From positions 12,737,501 to 12,801,500 of the forward strand of contig NC_068979.1 of assembly GCF_016808095.1 (NCBI RefSeq): a stretch of 64,000 nucleotides of DNA, in the 5' to 3' direction. Shown piece after piece: positions 52,757 through 63,602 of the stretch. Position numbers and translations under genes: made by a program. The notes beneath the pieces are model-generated. The model was not told the origin of the DNA, made no database searches, and worked only from the letters and a program-made list of their open reading frames with translations. The DNA comes from Vigna angularis. Lineage: Eukaryota; Streptophyta; Magnoliopsida; Fabales; Fabaceae. Position 1 is the first letter of the stretch. Each line of letters begins with the position of its first letter.

Positions 52757-52883
52757 CTTCTGAGAAGTTTTCCCGAAAAGTGTGCGAGTGAGGACAAAGC
52801 ACATTGGAAAGCCTCGTGGTGATGTGTGGGGGCAGTCAATACTCCCTGTGAGTCGTCAGGGCGTTACAAGTGGTATCAGAGCC
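52757..52883 (+). repeat. Cassandra 5' LTR, second part, and tRNA-iMet primer site
   Basis: Continues the 5S-like C box after the E5 TSD and ends GTCAGGGCGTTACA at 52868. AG and the primer site TGGTATCAGAGCC (52871-52883) follow. The LTR without E5 is 422 bp. From 52884 on the sequence is gypsy leader (TGGTTTTCC, poly-A) and not the Cassandra interior. Confidence 0.88.
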
Positions 52884-52971
52884 TGGTTTTCCAAAAAAAA
52901 AAAATATTCTTTGGGGCTTTTGGGGAGTGAGCTCGACTAGTACGTTGGCGTAATTTTGATTTTTTTTTTGT

Positions 52972-55900
52972 GTGGTTATTTTTCCTTGCTTATCTTTTGC
53001 ATTAGAAATGATAAGGATGTCGGGACGACCAAGAAATCCTACTCCAATCGATGCTACTACGGAGCTGGCGCAGGCAATGCAACAGATTGCTCAGGTTTTG
53101 CAAGCACAACAGGCACAACAGGCTGAGCAGGCAACCAGGCCGAGAGTGGGTATGAACGACTTTTTACGTCACAGTCCTGCGAAGTTCAATGGCAAGGCAA
53201 CTCCAGATGAAGCGGATGACTGGATTTGCAACCTTGAGAAGATATTTGAAGCAATCGAGTGCATTGAGGGGCAGAAGTTAGTGTTTGCTACATATATGTT
53301 GGCAGGAGAAGCTGAGTACTGGGTTCGTGGGATGTGGAGGAGCATGGATACCCGAGGGGAAGTTGCTACTTGGGAAGATTTCAGAGCTAGATTCTTGGAG
53401 CGTTACTTTTCGGCTAGCGCTAAGCAGCAACGAGAGTCGTAGTTTCTGGCTCTTCAGTAGGGAAGTATGTTTGTGCAAGACTACAAGGAGAGATTCGAGT
53501 ATTTGGCTCGTTTCTATACTCAGAATATGAGCGAGGATTGGAAGTGCAGGAGGTTTGAGCAAGGATTGCGCCACCATCTTTTGAAGGCACTTGTTCACCT
53601 GAAGATTAATGAATTTCCAGAGTTAGTGGAGCAGGCCACGATAGCTGAGAGGTTGGATGAGTCTGGGCGTGTGATGAGGAACCAGAAGGGAAGCTTTTCC
53701 ATGGGCAAGCAGCAGAAGAAACCGTACGAGAGGCCGCAACAGTTTAGGTCAGGTTTGTTGAACTGCTTTGAGTATGGTGGAGATCACATCCGAAGAAATT
53801 GTCCAAAGCTGAGTGACGTCAAGAAGGAGGTGAGGACGTGTTTCACATGGAATAAGCCTAGGCATATCTCTCTTCATTGCCCTCAGAAAAGGTCATTTGG
53901 TGGAACGCCTCAGAAGTCAGCTAATGGTGGAAAGCCGCAGGCTGCGGGCAGAGTGTTTACCATGTCGGGAGCAGAAGCCGAGAAGTCAGGTAACCTGATA
54001 CTTGATACTTGTTCTTTGTTTGGTAGAAATGTGAATGTCCTGTTTGATTCGGGTGTGACGCACTCGTTTATATCATTGTTATGTGTTGAGAATCTTGGAC
54101 TCTCTATGTTTGACTTGGGGTGCGAGCTTGTTGTCTCTACTCCAACATCCGGACAAGTTTCAACCAGTTCAATCTGCATTGGGTGTCCGATCGAGGTGGC
54201 AGGTCACAAGTCCAGAGTCAACTTGGTGTGCTTACCGCTTGAAGGTCTGGAGGTGATCTTGGGGATGGATTGCTTAGCTGATAACCATGTTATGATTGAC
54301 TGTGGACGTCAGAGGGTAGTCTTCCAAGAACCAGAAGGCATTAAAATGTCAACATCAAAGGAAGTGGTACAAGATCTCAAGAATGGAGTTGTTTGCTTTA
54401 TGTTGATAGTGAAAGAGCAGAAGAAGAGCATGGACGAGCAGATCAGTGGAATACCAGTAGTCAAGGAATATGCTGATGTTTTTCCTGAGGAGGTACCGGG
54501 TTTGCCGCCGAGTCGTGAAGTGGACTTTGCAATAGATCTGATGTCGGGTGCAGGGCCAGTATCTATAGCTCCATATCGTATGGCTCCAGCAAAGTTAGCA
54601 GAGTTGAAGAAGCAGATTGAAGATTTGTTAGAGAAGAAGTTCATCAGACCAAGTGTGTCTCCATGGGGTGCACCGGTGTTGCTAGTGAAAAAGAAAGATG
54701 GAAGCTCAAGGTTATGTGTGGATTACCGGCAGCTTAATAAAGTCACTGTCAAGAACAGGTACCCATTGCCAAGAATTAATGATCTGTTAGACCAGTTGAA
54801 AGGAGCTGGAGTGTTTTCAAAGATTGATCTACGGTCAGGATATCATTAAATTTTTGTCAAGCTTGATGATGTGCAGAAGACAGCGTTTCGTTCACGCTAT
54901 GGGCATTGTGAGTATGTTGTAATGCCTTTCGGTGTGACGAATGCTCCAGCTATATTCATGGATTACATGAATCGTATATTTCGTTCTTGTTTGGATAAGT
55001 TTGTCATTGTATTCATTGACGATATTCTTATCTACTCGAAGAACCGAGAGGAACATGCTGAACATTTGCGGATGGCGTTGGAGATTTTGAGGGAGCACCA
55101 GTTGTAAGGTAAGCTGTCGAAATGTGAGTTTTGGTTGGATGAAGTTCAATTCCTTGGTCATGTGATATCTGCTCAAGGAATATTAGTCGATCCAGCCAAG
55201 GTTGAAGCTGTGTTGAACTGGGAGCGTCCTACATCGGTGACGGAGGTAAGGAGTTTTGTTGGACTAGCAAGTTACTATCGGAGATTTGTAGAGGGTTTCT
55301 CCAAGATAGTAGGTCCTCTGACTCAGTTGACGCAGAAGGACCAACCGTTTGTCTGGACTGATCAATGTGAAGCAAGCTTTGAAGATATGAAGAAAAGGTT
55401 GACAACCACTCTAGTGCTAATTATTCCAGATATAGACAAGGCGTTTGAGGTAATTGTGATGCATCATATCAAGGGTTGGGATGCGTATTAATGCAAAATA
55501 GAAGACCAGTGGCATATGTTTCTCGTCAGTTGAAGATACATGAGCGGAATTATCCGACGCATGACATTGAGTTAGCAGCTGTAGTGTTTGCGTTGAAGAC
55601 TTGGCGTCACTATTTGTATGGAGCGAAGTTTCAAGTTTTCGGTGACCACAAAAGTTTGAAATACATGTTTGATCAAAAAGAGTTGAACATGAGGCAGCGG
55701 CGGTGGGTGGAATATTTGAAGGACTACGACTTTGAGTTGCTTAATCATCCAGGAAAGGCAAATATCGTGGCGGATTCCTTGAGTAGAAAGCGGGTTCAGA
55801 TGTCAGCTCTGATGATCCAAGAGTTAGAGTTGATAGAGAAGTTAAGGGATATGAATCTCGGTGTTCTTTTGGGTTAAGATCACATGTGGTGTAGTCATCT

Positions 55901-57116
55901 GACAATTACGAGTAGTTTCTTGGAGCAAGTGAAGTCAGAACAAGAAACTGATCTAGAGCTGCAACGAATTGTGGGGTTGTTAGGAACTGATCAAGCCAAA
56001 GATTTTGCTTTATGCCGGAATGGTATTCTTCGATTTCGAGGAAGAGTGTGTGTGCCGACAACAGTAGAGTTGCGAAGGTTGATATTGGAGGAAGGGCATA
56101 AGAGTAGTCTCAGTATACATCCAGGAATGACTAAGATGTATAAAGACCTAAAAGAATCTTTTTGGTGGAGCGGAATGAAGAAGGATGTTGCAGAGTTCGT
56201 AGCTTCCTGTTTGGTATGTCAGAAGGCGAAGATCAAACATCAAAGACCAGGTGGAATGTTACAGCAGCTGAATATTCCCTAGTGGAAGTGGGATAGCATC
56301 TCGATGGACTTCGTAACTCACTTACCGAGGTCATCGAGGGGTCACGACTCCATATGGGTGATATTTGATCAGTTGACGAAGAGCGCCCACTTTATATCCA
56401 TCAATCAGAAGATGTCAATGGAGAAGTTAGCAGAGTTGTACATAAGAGAAATTGTAAGATTGCATGGTGTACCAGATAACATTGTATTGGATCGGGATCC
56501 AAGGTTTACCTCGAGGTTCTGGCAACAGTTGCAGGGTGCTTTGGGTTCGCAATTGAGGATGAGTTCAGCATATCACCCTCAAACAGATGGACAGACTGAA
56601 AGAACTATTCAGTCATTAGAGGACTTGTTGAGGGCTTGTGTTTTGGACCATCTTGGAGGTTGGAGTGAGATCTTACCGTTACACATATAACAACAGCTAT
56701 CATTCTAGCATTGGAAGCCTTTCGAAGCTTTGTATAGGCAAAGATGTCGAACTCCTCTTTGTTGGTTTCAAGATGGGGAAGCAATATCAGTAGGTCTTGA
56801 CTTGTTGCAACAAACTACTGAAAAGGTGAAGTTGATTCAAGAAAGAATGAGAGCAACACAGAGTAGGCAGAAGTCGTACGCTGATCGGAGAAGGAGGCCG
56901 CTTGAGTTCAATGAAGCTGATCACGTGTTTCTACGCGTGACACCGATGGCAGGTGCGGGTAGGGCTATCAAGGAGAGGAAGTTGTCTCCTATGTCTTTTG
57001 GTCCTTATGATATTCTTAGGCGGATTGGACCCGTAGCGTATGAGATAGCTCTCCTAAGACCAAAAAGGCTCCTAGCTCTTTTTAATTTCCATTTTGGCAT
57101 GTGGGTCCCACTATGA
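52972..57116 (+). pseudogene. Tekay/Del-like gypsy gag-pol
   Basis: One long gag-pol. gag: GMNDFLRHSPAKFNGKATPD, YMLAGEAEYWVRGMW, FRARFLERYF; zinc knuckle [13 protein letters not shown] (second Cys replaced by Tyr). Protease with DSG ([11 protein letters not shown], about 54043-54075). [46 protein letters not shown] at about 55015-55026. RNase [19 protein letters not shown]. Integrase: [61 protein letters not shown]. Stops in frame: TAG 53440 and 53458, TAA 54847, TAA 55105, TAA 55875, TAG 56280; frameshifts near 55460 and 56690. It is cut near 57057 before the integrase C-terminus/chromodomain. Confidence 0.93.
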
Positions 57117-60100
57117 GGTAAGAAAGATAGAATTTGATGTGTTTAGTGTGGCTGGAGCATGTGCCTTTCATTTAATCTCTCATTCACGTGAAATGTTGCA
57201 TGGGTGCTTGGGTCATTTCTTTTTCCACTTTGCTTGGGTGGGCACATGTTTTCTAGACTTAGGAAGCTTGTAAGTGACCTTGGGGAGGTTAACCATTGCA
57301 TTTACATTGAAAATTATAATCTACATAAATGGATATTATAGAAGCACTTAAGCACACTTTAAAACTATCATTTAGTCACATTAAAGTGAAGTTTTATTGG
57401 GATAATGAAGAGTTAGGAAAGAGAATCTGAAGTTAGTAGTGTAGGGTGTCCTTGAGAGTAACCTTGAGTGGTTAGTGAAGGGTTGGTGAGGTTTAGAGTT
57501 AGTTTCTACTTAAGTGTGTAAGTTTAAGTTTGTAGGGTTGAAAAACAAAAACTTGGAGAGTGGAAAAGAGAGAGAATCGGGAGTTGGAGAGGCACTTTTG
57601 GAGAGCAACCAAGTTGGTGAGAGAAAGGAAGAGCCACCCTAGCCTTGGAGTTTTTGGACATCACTTGTAAGAGACTAAGAGGAGTAGAAGCTTGTTGTCT
57701 AGTGAGGAAAGAAACCTAAGAGTCTTTGGAAGTGATAATGCTAAATTTTACCATATTTTAAGCATCATTTTAGTAGCAAAATCAACTCCTTTCTAACTTA
57801 TAACTTGTTAAATCCTCTTCTTTTGTCTTGTTTTCTAAATAATTGTATCTTTGGCTACTTTGATGTGCTTTCATCAATAATCCCTTATTTTGTAGCTAAT
57901 AATGAGCTTGGAAGGGTCTCCAATAATGTCTAAAGCTGAACCAACCACTAGAAGCAAGCAGATCTGCGGAAAAAGTGAAAATGATGCAGTGCTGAAAAGT
58001 CAGGCTCGGGCCCCCCTAGGTCAGGGGGCGCCCAGCGCCACCTGCACAGAAGCCAGTTTCTGCACAGAAGCCAGTTTTTGTGTGCTGGTCGCGCCCGGGC
58101 GTCACAGAGGGGCGCCGGGCGCGACTTTTTGCGAGAAGCTCGCGCCCGGGCGTGAGAAATAGGGCGCCGGGCGCGACTTTTTCCGAGAGGCTCGTGCCCG
58201 GGCGCGACTGAGTGGGCGCCGGGCGCGACTTTTGCTGATGTGTCAGATCTAGCTTATTTAACCCTAAAACGCGAAGGGGTTAGGGTCTTTGGTTCTTTGG
58301 AGGCGCAATTCACTCAGAGGAGAGCTTGGAGGGCTGCTAGGGTTCGTGGGAACACTCCCTTCTTCCTCTTGGGTTCTTCATCTTCTTCCATGGCCATTTT
58401 GTAAGCTTAAAGGCTCTCCATGGAAATGGAGAGCCAAACCCATCTTGTTGGGATAAGTTCTAGCCTTTGAATTCTTGTGTAATTGTTGAATGATTTGAAT
58501 ATATATATGCCTTTTCTATCAATTGCTAGTATTCTTGTTTCCGATCTTAAAGCTTGCTTGTAATGGGGACGTTCATGACTTGATTTTGGGGTTTTATGGA
58601 TTATGGGGACGTAAGATGAAACCCAGAACTGAAATAGGAGTCCTTGTGGTCATTGATTCTAGGGATGGAAGATGATTCACATGTTGTCTTAAGATCCTAG
58701 CTCTTTCATGCGGGTTTGCTTGTTAGATTGTCCAAGGGATTGGAGTTTGATAAGGAAAACCTAGGCTCTTTCACCTAAGGGATTAGGGCTAGAGTGTTTT
58801 AGTGGATTGACTTTAGTAAATTGATAGAGAGGAGATGAAATTAGTCTTACACAAGAGTGCTTTGGTGAAAACTAGCCTTAACAATGTCATTTCATACCAT
58901 TTCTAGTCTTTTCCATTTCCAAGTGCCTTCAATACCAAAGTTCAAGCTTGTAATTATGTATGAATTTACATTTCTGCACTTGTTTGTAAATTGATGTTAT
59001 GTTCTTGAGTCTATATGAGTTGTTAATCGCACAATTCTCTAGTATTACGAGTCTCTTGGGAAAACGATACCCGGTCTTACCGGTTTATTACTTGAACGAT
59101 TCGGTACACTTGCCGAAATCGAGCCCAACAAGTTTTTGGACTAACAAGTTTTTGGCGCCGTTGCCGGGGATTTGGGGATTGAACCCGAGTCCTAGCAACG
59201 GCTAACAAGAAATGGGTCATCAGGAAGCTAGCTTGGAATTGAGGTAAGGGGTTTAACTTGGGATATAACATAGTGTATGATGGGTAGAAGGTAACATTAT
59301 ACTGTTGTTGCATGCTTTCTTTCTTGTGTGTTGGAATTAAATTTAACATCTTGATGCATGCACTTTTCTTTTGGGTTTAAATTTCATGTGTTGTTACATG
59401 GAGAATGGGTATTCACATGTTCATTTTCATTTTTCTACTATATGGGGTATTTAATGGATTATACATGTTTATATTTTATGAAAAAGTGGTGTTGTTGTAA
59501 TGGGTATACATGTTTGATGTATTGGGGTGTTGTTTGTGTATGAAAAAGTGTCATGGGTACACTTTAAAATCATGTATATTTTGTATATCTTGGTTCTTAT
59601 TACCTTGCAAGAATTATATATTGTTGGGAGCACTTATCTACACTCTTTAACCAAGAGTGTGGGTAAGAGGGTATTGAGAATTCTTTTCCATTGTTGGAAG
59701 AGGAAAGAATGAGTTATGAGAATGAAAAGAGTGAAAGTGATATTTTGGTGAAGTTGGGTACATGGGATTAATGAAAACAGTGAAGATGAATGGAGTTGGT
59801 GTCATGGGTGGAAGAAGATCATGAAGGAAGAAGAAAGAAGTGAAGAGTGTATTGTGTGCGTGTGTTACGTGGAAGAGAGAAATGAATGGAAAGAGGTATG
59901 TGTAGGTTGACATAAAGTGAAAAGAAGAGAGAGGGAAAGGAAGGTTAGTGTGTTTCAACTTAAGGTGTGGAGTGTGGAGAGAGTGATTAGAAAAATAAAA
60001 TAACATAAGTAGAGAGATGTGGGGCTGTGGGCATCAAATGAAAGAGATAGAAGAGTGAAATGAAAGAAGGGTAGTGTGTGAGGGTGTTTGTACGTAAATG

Positions 60101-61612
60101 AGGTTGGGAGAGTGAAGAAAGAAGAAAATAAAAATAAAATGTTATGTGTAGTGTGTGGGCCGTGAGCTTTAATGTAGAAAGGAGAAAAGGAAAGAAAAGA
60201 GTGGGAGAGTTGTGTGCATGGGAGTGTGCTACGTAAACTTTGGGGAGAGGAAGAATGATTTTGTTTTGAAAAGTCAAATAAAGTGGAAAGTGGGGTCCAC
60301 AGTTTTGTGAGAAAAGAGGTGTGAGTGAAACTTGTGTTTTAATTGAAAAAAAAGGGAGAGGAAAGAAGTGAAAGGTTACGTAAATGGTAAAAGGGGAGAG
60401 AGAAAGAGAGTTTCATAAGAAGTTGGTGGTTTCATGTGGGACCTACTTGGAAGTGAGAGAAAATATAATTTAATAGTTTTGGGGTCCACTTGAAATTGTA
60501 GATATAGAAGGGAGTGTGTTTAGAGTAAAAAAGGGGTGTATTAGAATTAGGTGTTTTCTTTGATGTTGGGTATTAATTAAAAAGTGGGGGTGCACTAGAA
60601 ATGTTGTTCTAGTTGATGGAAGTGTGAAATTAGTAATTTCACGGAGGTGCATCAGTAGGAAAAATAATTAAATTAATTTATTTAATTATTTGTGACTTTA
60701 ATTAATTGTTGGTGAATAAATTTGGTTGACTTTGTGCATGATGGTGATCTGCGTATGGTTGTGATGGTAAACTTGTGAGAGCAAGCGTTCTGCCATTTCC
60801 TTAGAATTTTTGTCGAATCGATGGTGTTCGTATTGCGATACGATAGTGTGTTGAGTCTCTGCAGAGACTGAGATTCGAGTGTCACCCTTTCCTCGTGCGC
60901 GAGGACTAGAGAGGGTTGGATGTCTCGCCCAATGACTTCGGCTTGTGTGAGTATAGTGCTCGGTGGGTGCGCCTAACCGAAGTTTCTACTCGTAATTCCT
61001 TGAGGAGTCGGGGAGATAGGTCTGAAGTTGCGATGGAAGACAGCTCGAATCGCCCTGTTTTGCGAAACAGGTTTGGTACGACAAAATTCAAGGAAACAAC
61101 AGAAGCTTGTGTAAATGATTTGAGTTGTGAGTTTAATACTGTGATGTATTGTAATGTTATGACTTTGATAGTCTGGGTGGTGATGATCTAAGTTATGAGT
61201 TGAATATTGTGTTGTATTATAAGGTTGTGACTAGGATAATCTATGTTATGATATTTTGATATTGAAATTATATGTTATGTTAGGTTCTTAGTTACTCACC
61301 CTTTCCTTTTGTGGTTGTGGTTCCACCTATGATGATCGTACTTGTACGGGAGTAGATGGCGTTGCAGATGAGCCAGAGATGGAGTAGCACGACGAGAGTT
61401 ATGGGAATAGCTATGGGGAATTTATCATGTTTTAAAGTAATTTTATGTTTTTGAATAATGAATTTGATATTTGTAAGGTTTTAACCTTATGTTGTAAGAT
61501 GCTTAGACTTTTGAGGTTTAGTTCCGTGATGTTATTTTTAAAAGAAAAAAAAAACTGGCGTAAAATTTTGGATTTTGTTATTTTCTAGTGGCACTCCGTA
61601 AGGGGTGTTACA
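57117..61612 (+). repeat. Remains of one gypsy LTR, interrupted
   Basis: From the truncated pol to ...GGGGTGTTACA (61612). The start of the LTR is not recognisable and pol C-terminus plus LTR start seem deleted near 57057-57120. Features typical of Tekay-like LTR ends: GAGATTCGAGTGTC (60868), GGTTTGGTACG, TTAGTTACTCACCC (61288), GAGTAGATGGCGTTGCAG (61350). No ORF. Interrupted by the solo LTR 57733-59222. Purine-rich stretches at 59700-60500 look like LTR sequence rather than genes. Confidence 0.6.
57733..59222 (+). mobile_element. Athila-like solo LTR with internal primer site
   Basis: 1490 bp with perfect TSD GGAAG (57728-57732, 59223-59227). Starts TGATAATGC, ends GGGTCATCA. GC-rich inverted words (GCGCCCGGGCG, GCGCCGGGCGCGAC) at 58010-58235 replace the CCGCTGAGCGG palindromes. 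Near the end, AGTTTTTGG occurs twice and the second is followed by a perfect primer site TGGCGCCGTTGCCGGGGA (59155-59172) and GGGGATTGAACCCGAG. All of this is inside the LTR as defined by the TSD. Confidence 0.9.
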
Positions 61613-61997
61613 AGTGGTATCAGAGCCTAACCTCTCCCAGTACGGTGTGGTTCGAGGACGAACCATGCGGAAGCTGGTGGGCATGTGACACCCGGGAACT
61701 GATGAGGGCGGGGAGTGATCGCCGGTGCAAAAGGCACGAAGTGCAAGGGGCACAAACAAGGAGCGGCTCTTGGCAGGCTTCTAGTAGAAGGGACACATGG
61801 ATGAATCGAACATACACCGGAATGAGAGGGATCTAGAGACTGTATAGGTATGGGACTATACAGTTGAAGGATAGCTTAAAGGGATTGATTTGACTACTCA
61901 TATCACCAAAATGCATTTGCTTTTCGGTAGCCTTCGAAAGCCTCGTGGTGATGTGTGGGGGCAGTCAATATTCCCTGTAAGTCGCCGGGGCATTACA
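61613..61997 (+). mobile_element. Cassandra interior and 3' LTR
   Basis: Primer site TGGTATCAGAGCC at 61615-61627, a 50-odd base interior (TCTCCCAGTACGGTGTGG, TTCGAGGACGAACC, ending GGAAGCTGGTGGGCA as PPT), then the 3' LTR from TGTGACACCC (61684) to GGGGCATTACA (61997). In this LTR about 105 bases are missing between TTCGGTAGCC and GAAAGCC near 61932: exactly the 5S-like block. The same interior sits after the PBS of the 35844-36648 copy. Confidence 0.88.
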
Positions 61998-62002
61998 ATT
62001 AC

Positions 62003-62149
62003 TACCATCAGAAGCAGCATATAACCTAAAAAAATTCAAACACACATAAACAAAATAAAATCCAAACCACACAACTAAATTAAAAATAAAAAAAATAAAA
62101 AAAAAACAAAATCAGAGATAAAAAAAATTCAGAGACGGGGTTGCCTCCT
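62003..62149 (-). other. E4 interior after the composite, A-rich
   Basis: Starts with the TSD end and TACCATCAGAAGCAGC, a minisatellite fragment, then A-rich filler and a broken copy of the conserved motif (GGGGTTGCCTCC at 62138-62149). Confidence 0.6.
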
Positions 62150-62530
62150 TAAGCTCAATCTGGATCACCCAATTCCAACTTTAATCTTGGTGTTCTCCTT
62201 TTTGTCTCCACACCAACTTATCTTCACCAGCTTCCTCTTTGTAGGCTTGACTTCAAGACCACCAATCTTTTCAAATACAGATAAGGGCATCAACTTGATA
62301 CTGGACCCTAAATCAATTAAGGCTTTCCCTATTTCATGTCTCTCAATAGTGCAGGGAATAGTGAAACTTCCCGGATCTTTAACTTTCGGAGGAAGTTCCT
62401 TCTGCAAGATTACACTACATTTGCCCTTTACCTCAATTGTTCCTCCTCTGGACTTTTTCTCTTTTTGTTGAATTTCTTCAGGAAGTTAACATCACTGGGA
62501 ACCTGTTGCAATGTCTTAGTCACAGGAATT
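62150..62530 (-). pseudogene. E4 protease remnant
   Basis: Minus frames carry ELPPKVKDPGSFTIPCTIE, then GKALIDLGSSIKLMPLSVFEKIGGLEVKP: aspartic protease with the Athila DLGS active site. The frame is lost after KPTKRKLVKI; the second half of the protease and all of pol are missing, and an early end of the ORF follows. Upstream (higher coordinates) the linker EDLEIKIPVTKTLQQVP is in another frame. Confidence 0.8.
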
Positions 62531-62639
62531 TTAATCTCCAGATCCTCGAAGATTTCCCTGGATTGCTCAAACTGTCTTTCCTTTTCCTCCCTAGAAGAAT
62601 TCTTTGGGTAAGGAAGAGGCTTTTCATATAGTTTTTTCT

Positions 62640-63429
62640 TTTTCTTCTTATCCTCTTCCTCTCTTTTTTTTCTTTTCTTCCTTCTCTTTTTCTTCTTTCT
62701 CTATCTCTTTCTCTTTTTCACTAAAACTTTCTTTTTCTTTTCTCTCCATTTTTCTCTCATCTTCTTTCTCTCTTTTTTTCTTTTATTCACTCTCTTCTTC
62801 TATTTCTTTTATCTCACTCTCTTCTTCTTCCTTCTCTACATCTTTCTCTTTTTCGCTCAAACTTTCTTCTTCTTTTCTCTCTATTTTTCTCTCATCTAAA
62901 ACCTTGCCCCTTTCAGTAACAACAGTTGTGCACTCCTCTCTAGGGTTAGCCTTCATGTCACTCCCAAGATCATTCTGCTTCTGAATTATGAACCTACAAT
63001 GTGCCTCCATCCTTCTGCATGCTGCTTGGGTGTTGTTACGATGAGACTTAGACATCTGTATGAACTGTTGAAGCCTGTCATCCAATGTCGCCCTTCTTTC
63101 TGATATAAAGGGTTGTTGCTGCCATTGTTGTTGTGGTTCTCTATCAAATTGTTCGGCAGCTTGAGTGCTTTTGTGATGAGAATCAGACATCTGCATGAAC
63201 TGTTGAAGGGCATCATCCATCTTAGTCCATCTTTCTGATAGAGAGGGTTGTTGCTGTCATTGGTGTTGTCCGACAGCTTGTCCAAATTGACCTGGTCCCA
63301 TGTTTGAGTGAGGTTCCCACCAGTGATTGAAATTACTTTGGTGGAATTGAGTGCCCATATAGTTAACTTCTTGTCTGAATTACATCTTGCAAGCATTAGA
63401 CACAAAACCCTAGAAAATATTGTTAGCAC
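62640..63429 (-). pseudogene. E4 shortened gag-like remnant with internal duplication
   Basis: Frames 63429-62986 and 63220-62783 overlap and are one broken gene. It starts as E5 ORF1 does (CNSDKKLTIWALNSTKV in a shifted frame), lacking the capsid core. The segment QQQWQQQPFISERRATLDDR ... LQQFIQMSKSHRNNTQAA is repeated twice in tandem (about 63040-63160 and 63165-63250). A long K/E/S-rich stretch ends it, seen as CT-rich DNA at 62640-62890 on plus. Confidence 0.75.
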
Positions 63430-63602
63430 AAAAACAAAAATAAAAATAAAAATAAAAGATAAGAAAATAAAATAAAATAGAATAAAATCAAATCAAATAA
63501 AATAAAATAAAATAAAATAAAGAAAAATAAAATAAAGCCAAAATTAATTAAGAATCACACAAATAGAATAACCGTGAGTCCCCAACAACGACACCAAAAA
63601 CT
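63430..63602 (-). promoter_or_regulatory. E4 leader and primer-binding site
   Basis: On minus AGTTTT then TGGTGTCGTTGTTGGGGA (plus 63579-63596): the tRNA-Asp primer site with three changes, all of C-to-T type on this strand. AAAATAAAAT simple repeats at 63435-63530 resemble those in the E5 leader. Confidence 0.82.

Larger units (their letters stand above)
45052..61997 (+). mobile_element. Cassandra/gypsy composite inserted in E4
   Basis: Perfect TSD ATTAC (45047-45051, 61998-62002). Once E5 is ignored the order is: Cassandra 5' LTR with 5S-like block, tRNA-iMet primer site, Tekay-like gypsy gag-pol, one gypsy LTR ending at 61612, a second primer site, the short Cassandra interior, Cassandra 3' LTR. 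Only one gypsy LTR is present and the gypsy insert has no TSD of its own. Both junctions fall on the shared bases GTTACAAG plus TGGTATCAGAGCC. Confidence 0.85.

Noticed and set aside
52972..57116. Deliberate readthrough or recoding at the six in-frame stops of the gypsy gag-pol
   Set aside because: The stops are scattered, several replace Gln codons by C-to-T changes, and frameshifts are also present; ordinary decay is sufficient.
59155..59190. A complete second Athila-like element starting after the LTR at 57733
   Set aside because: The primer site at 59155 suggested an interior, but the TSD GGAAG at 57728 and 59223 shows the LTR ends after it and gypsy LTR sequence follows. It is a solo LTR.
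60916..61191. A 91-codon plus ORF in the gypsy LTR
   Set aside because: No recognisable domain, overlaps a minus-strand ORF, and sits in LTR sequence upstream of the LTR end at 61612.
62604..62984. A Phe/Ser-rich membrane protein on plus
   Set aside because: It is the antisense reading of the K/E-rich gag region of E4.
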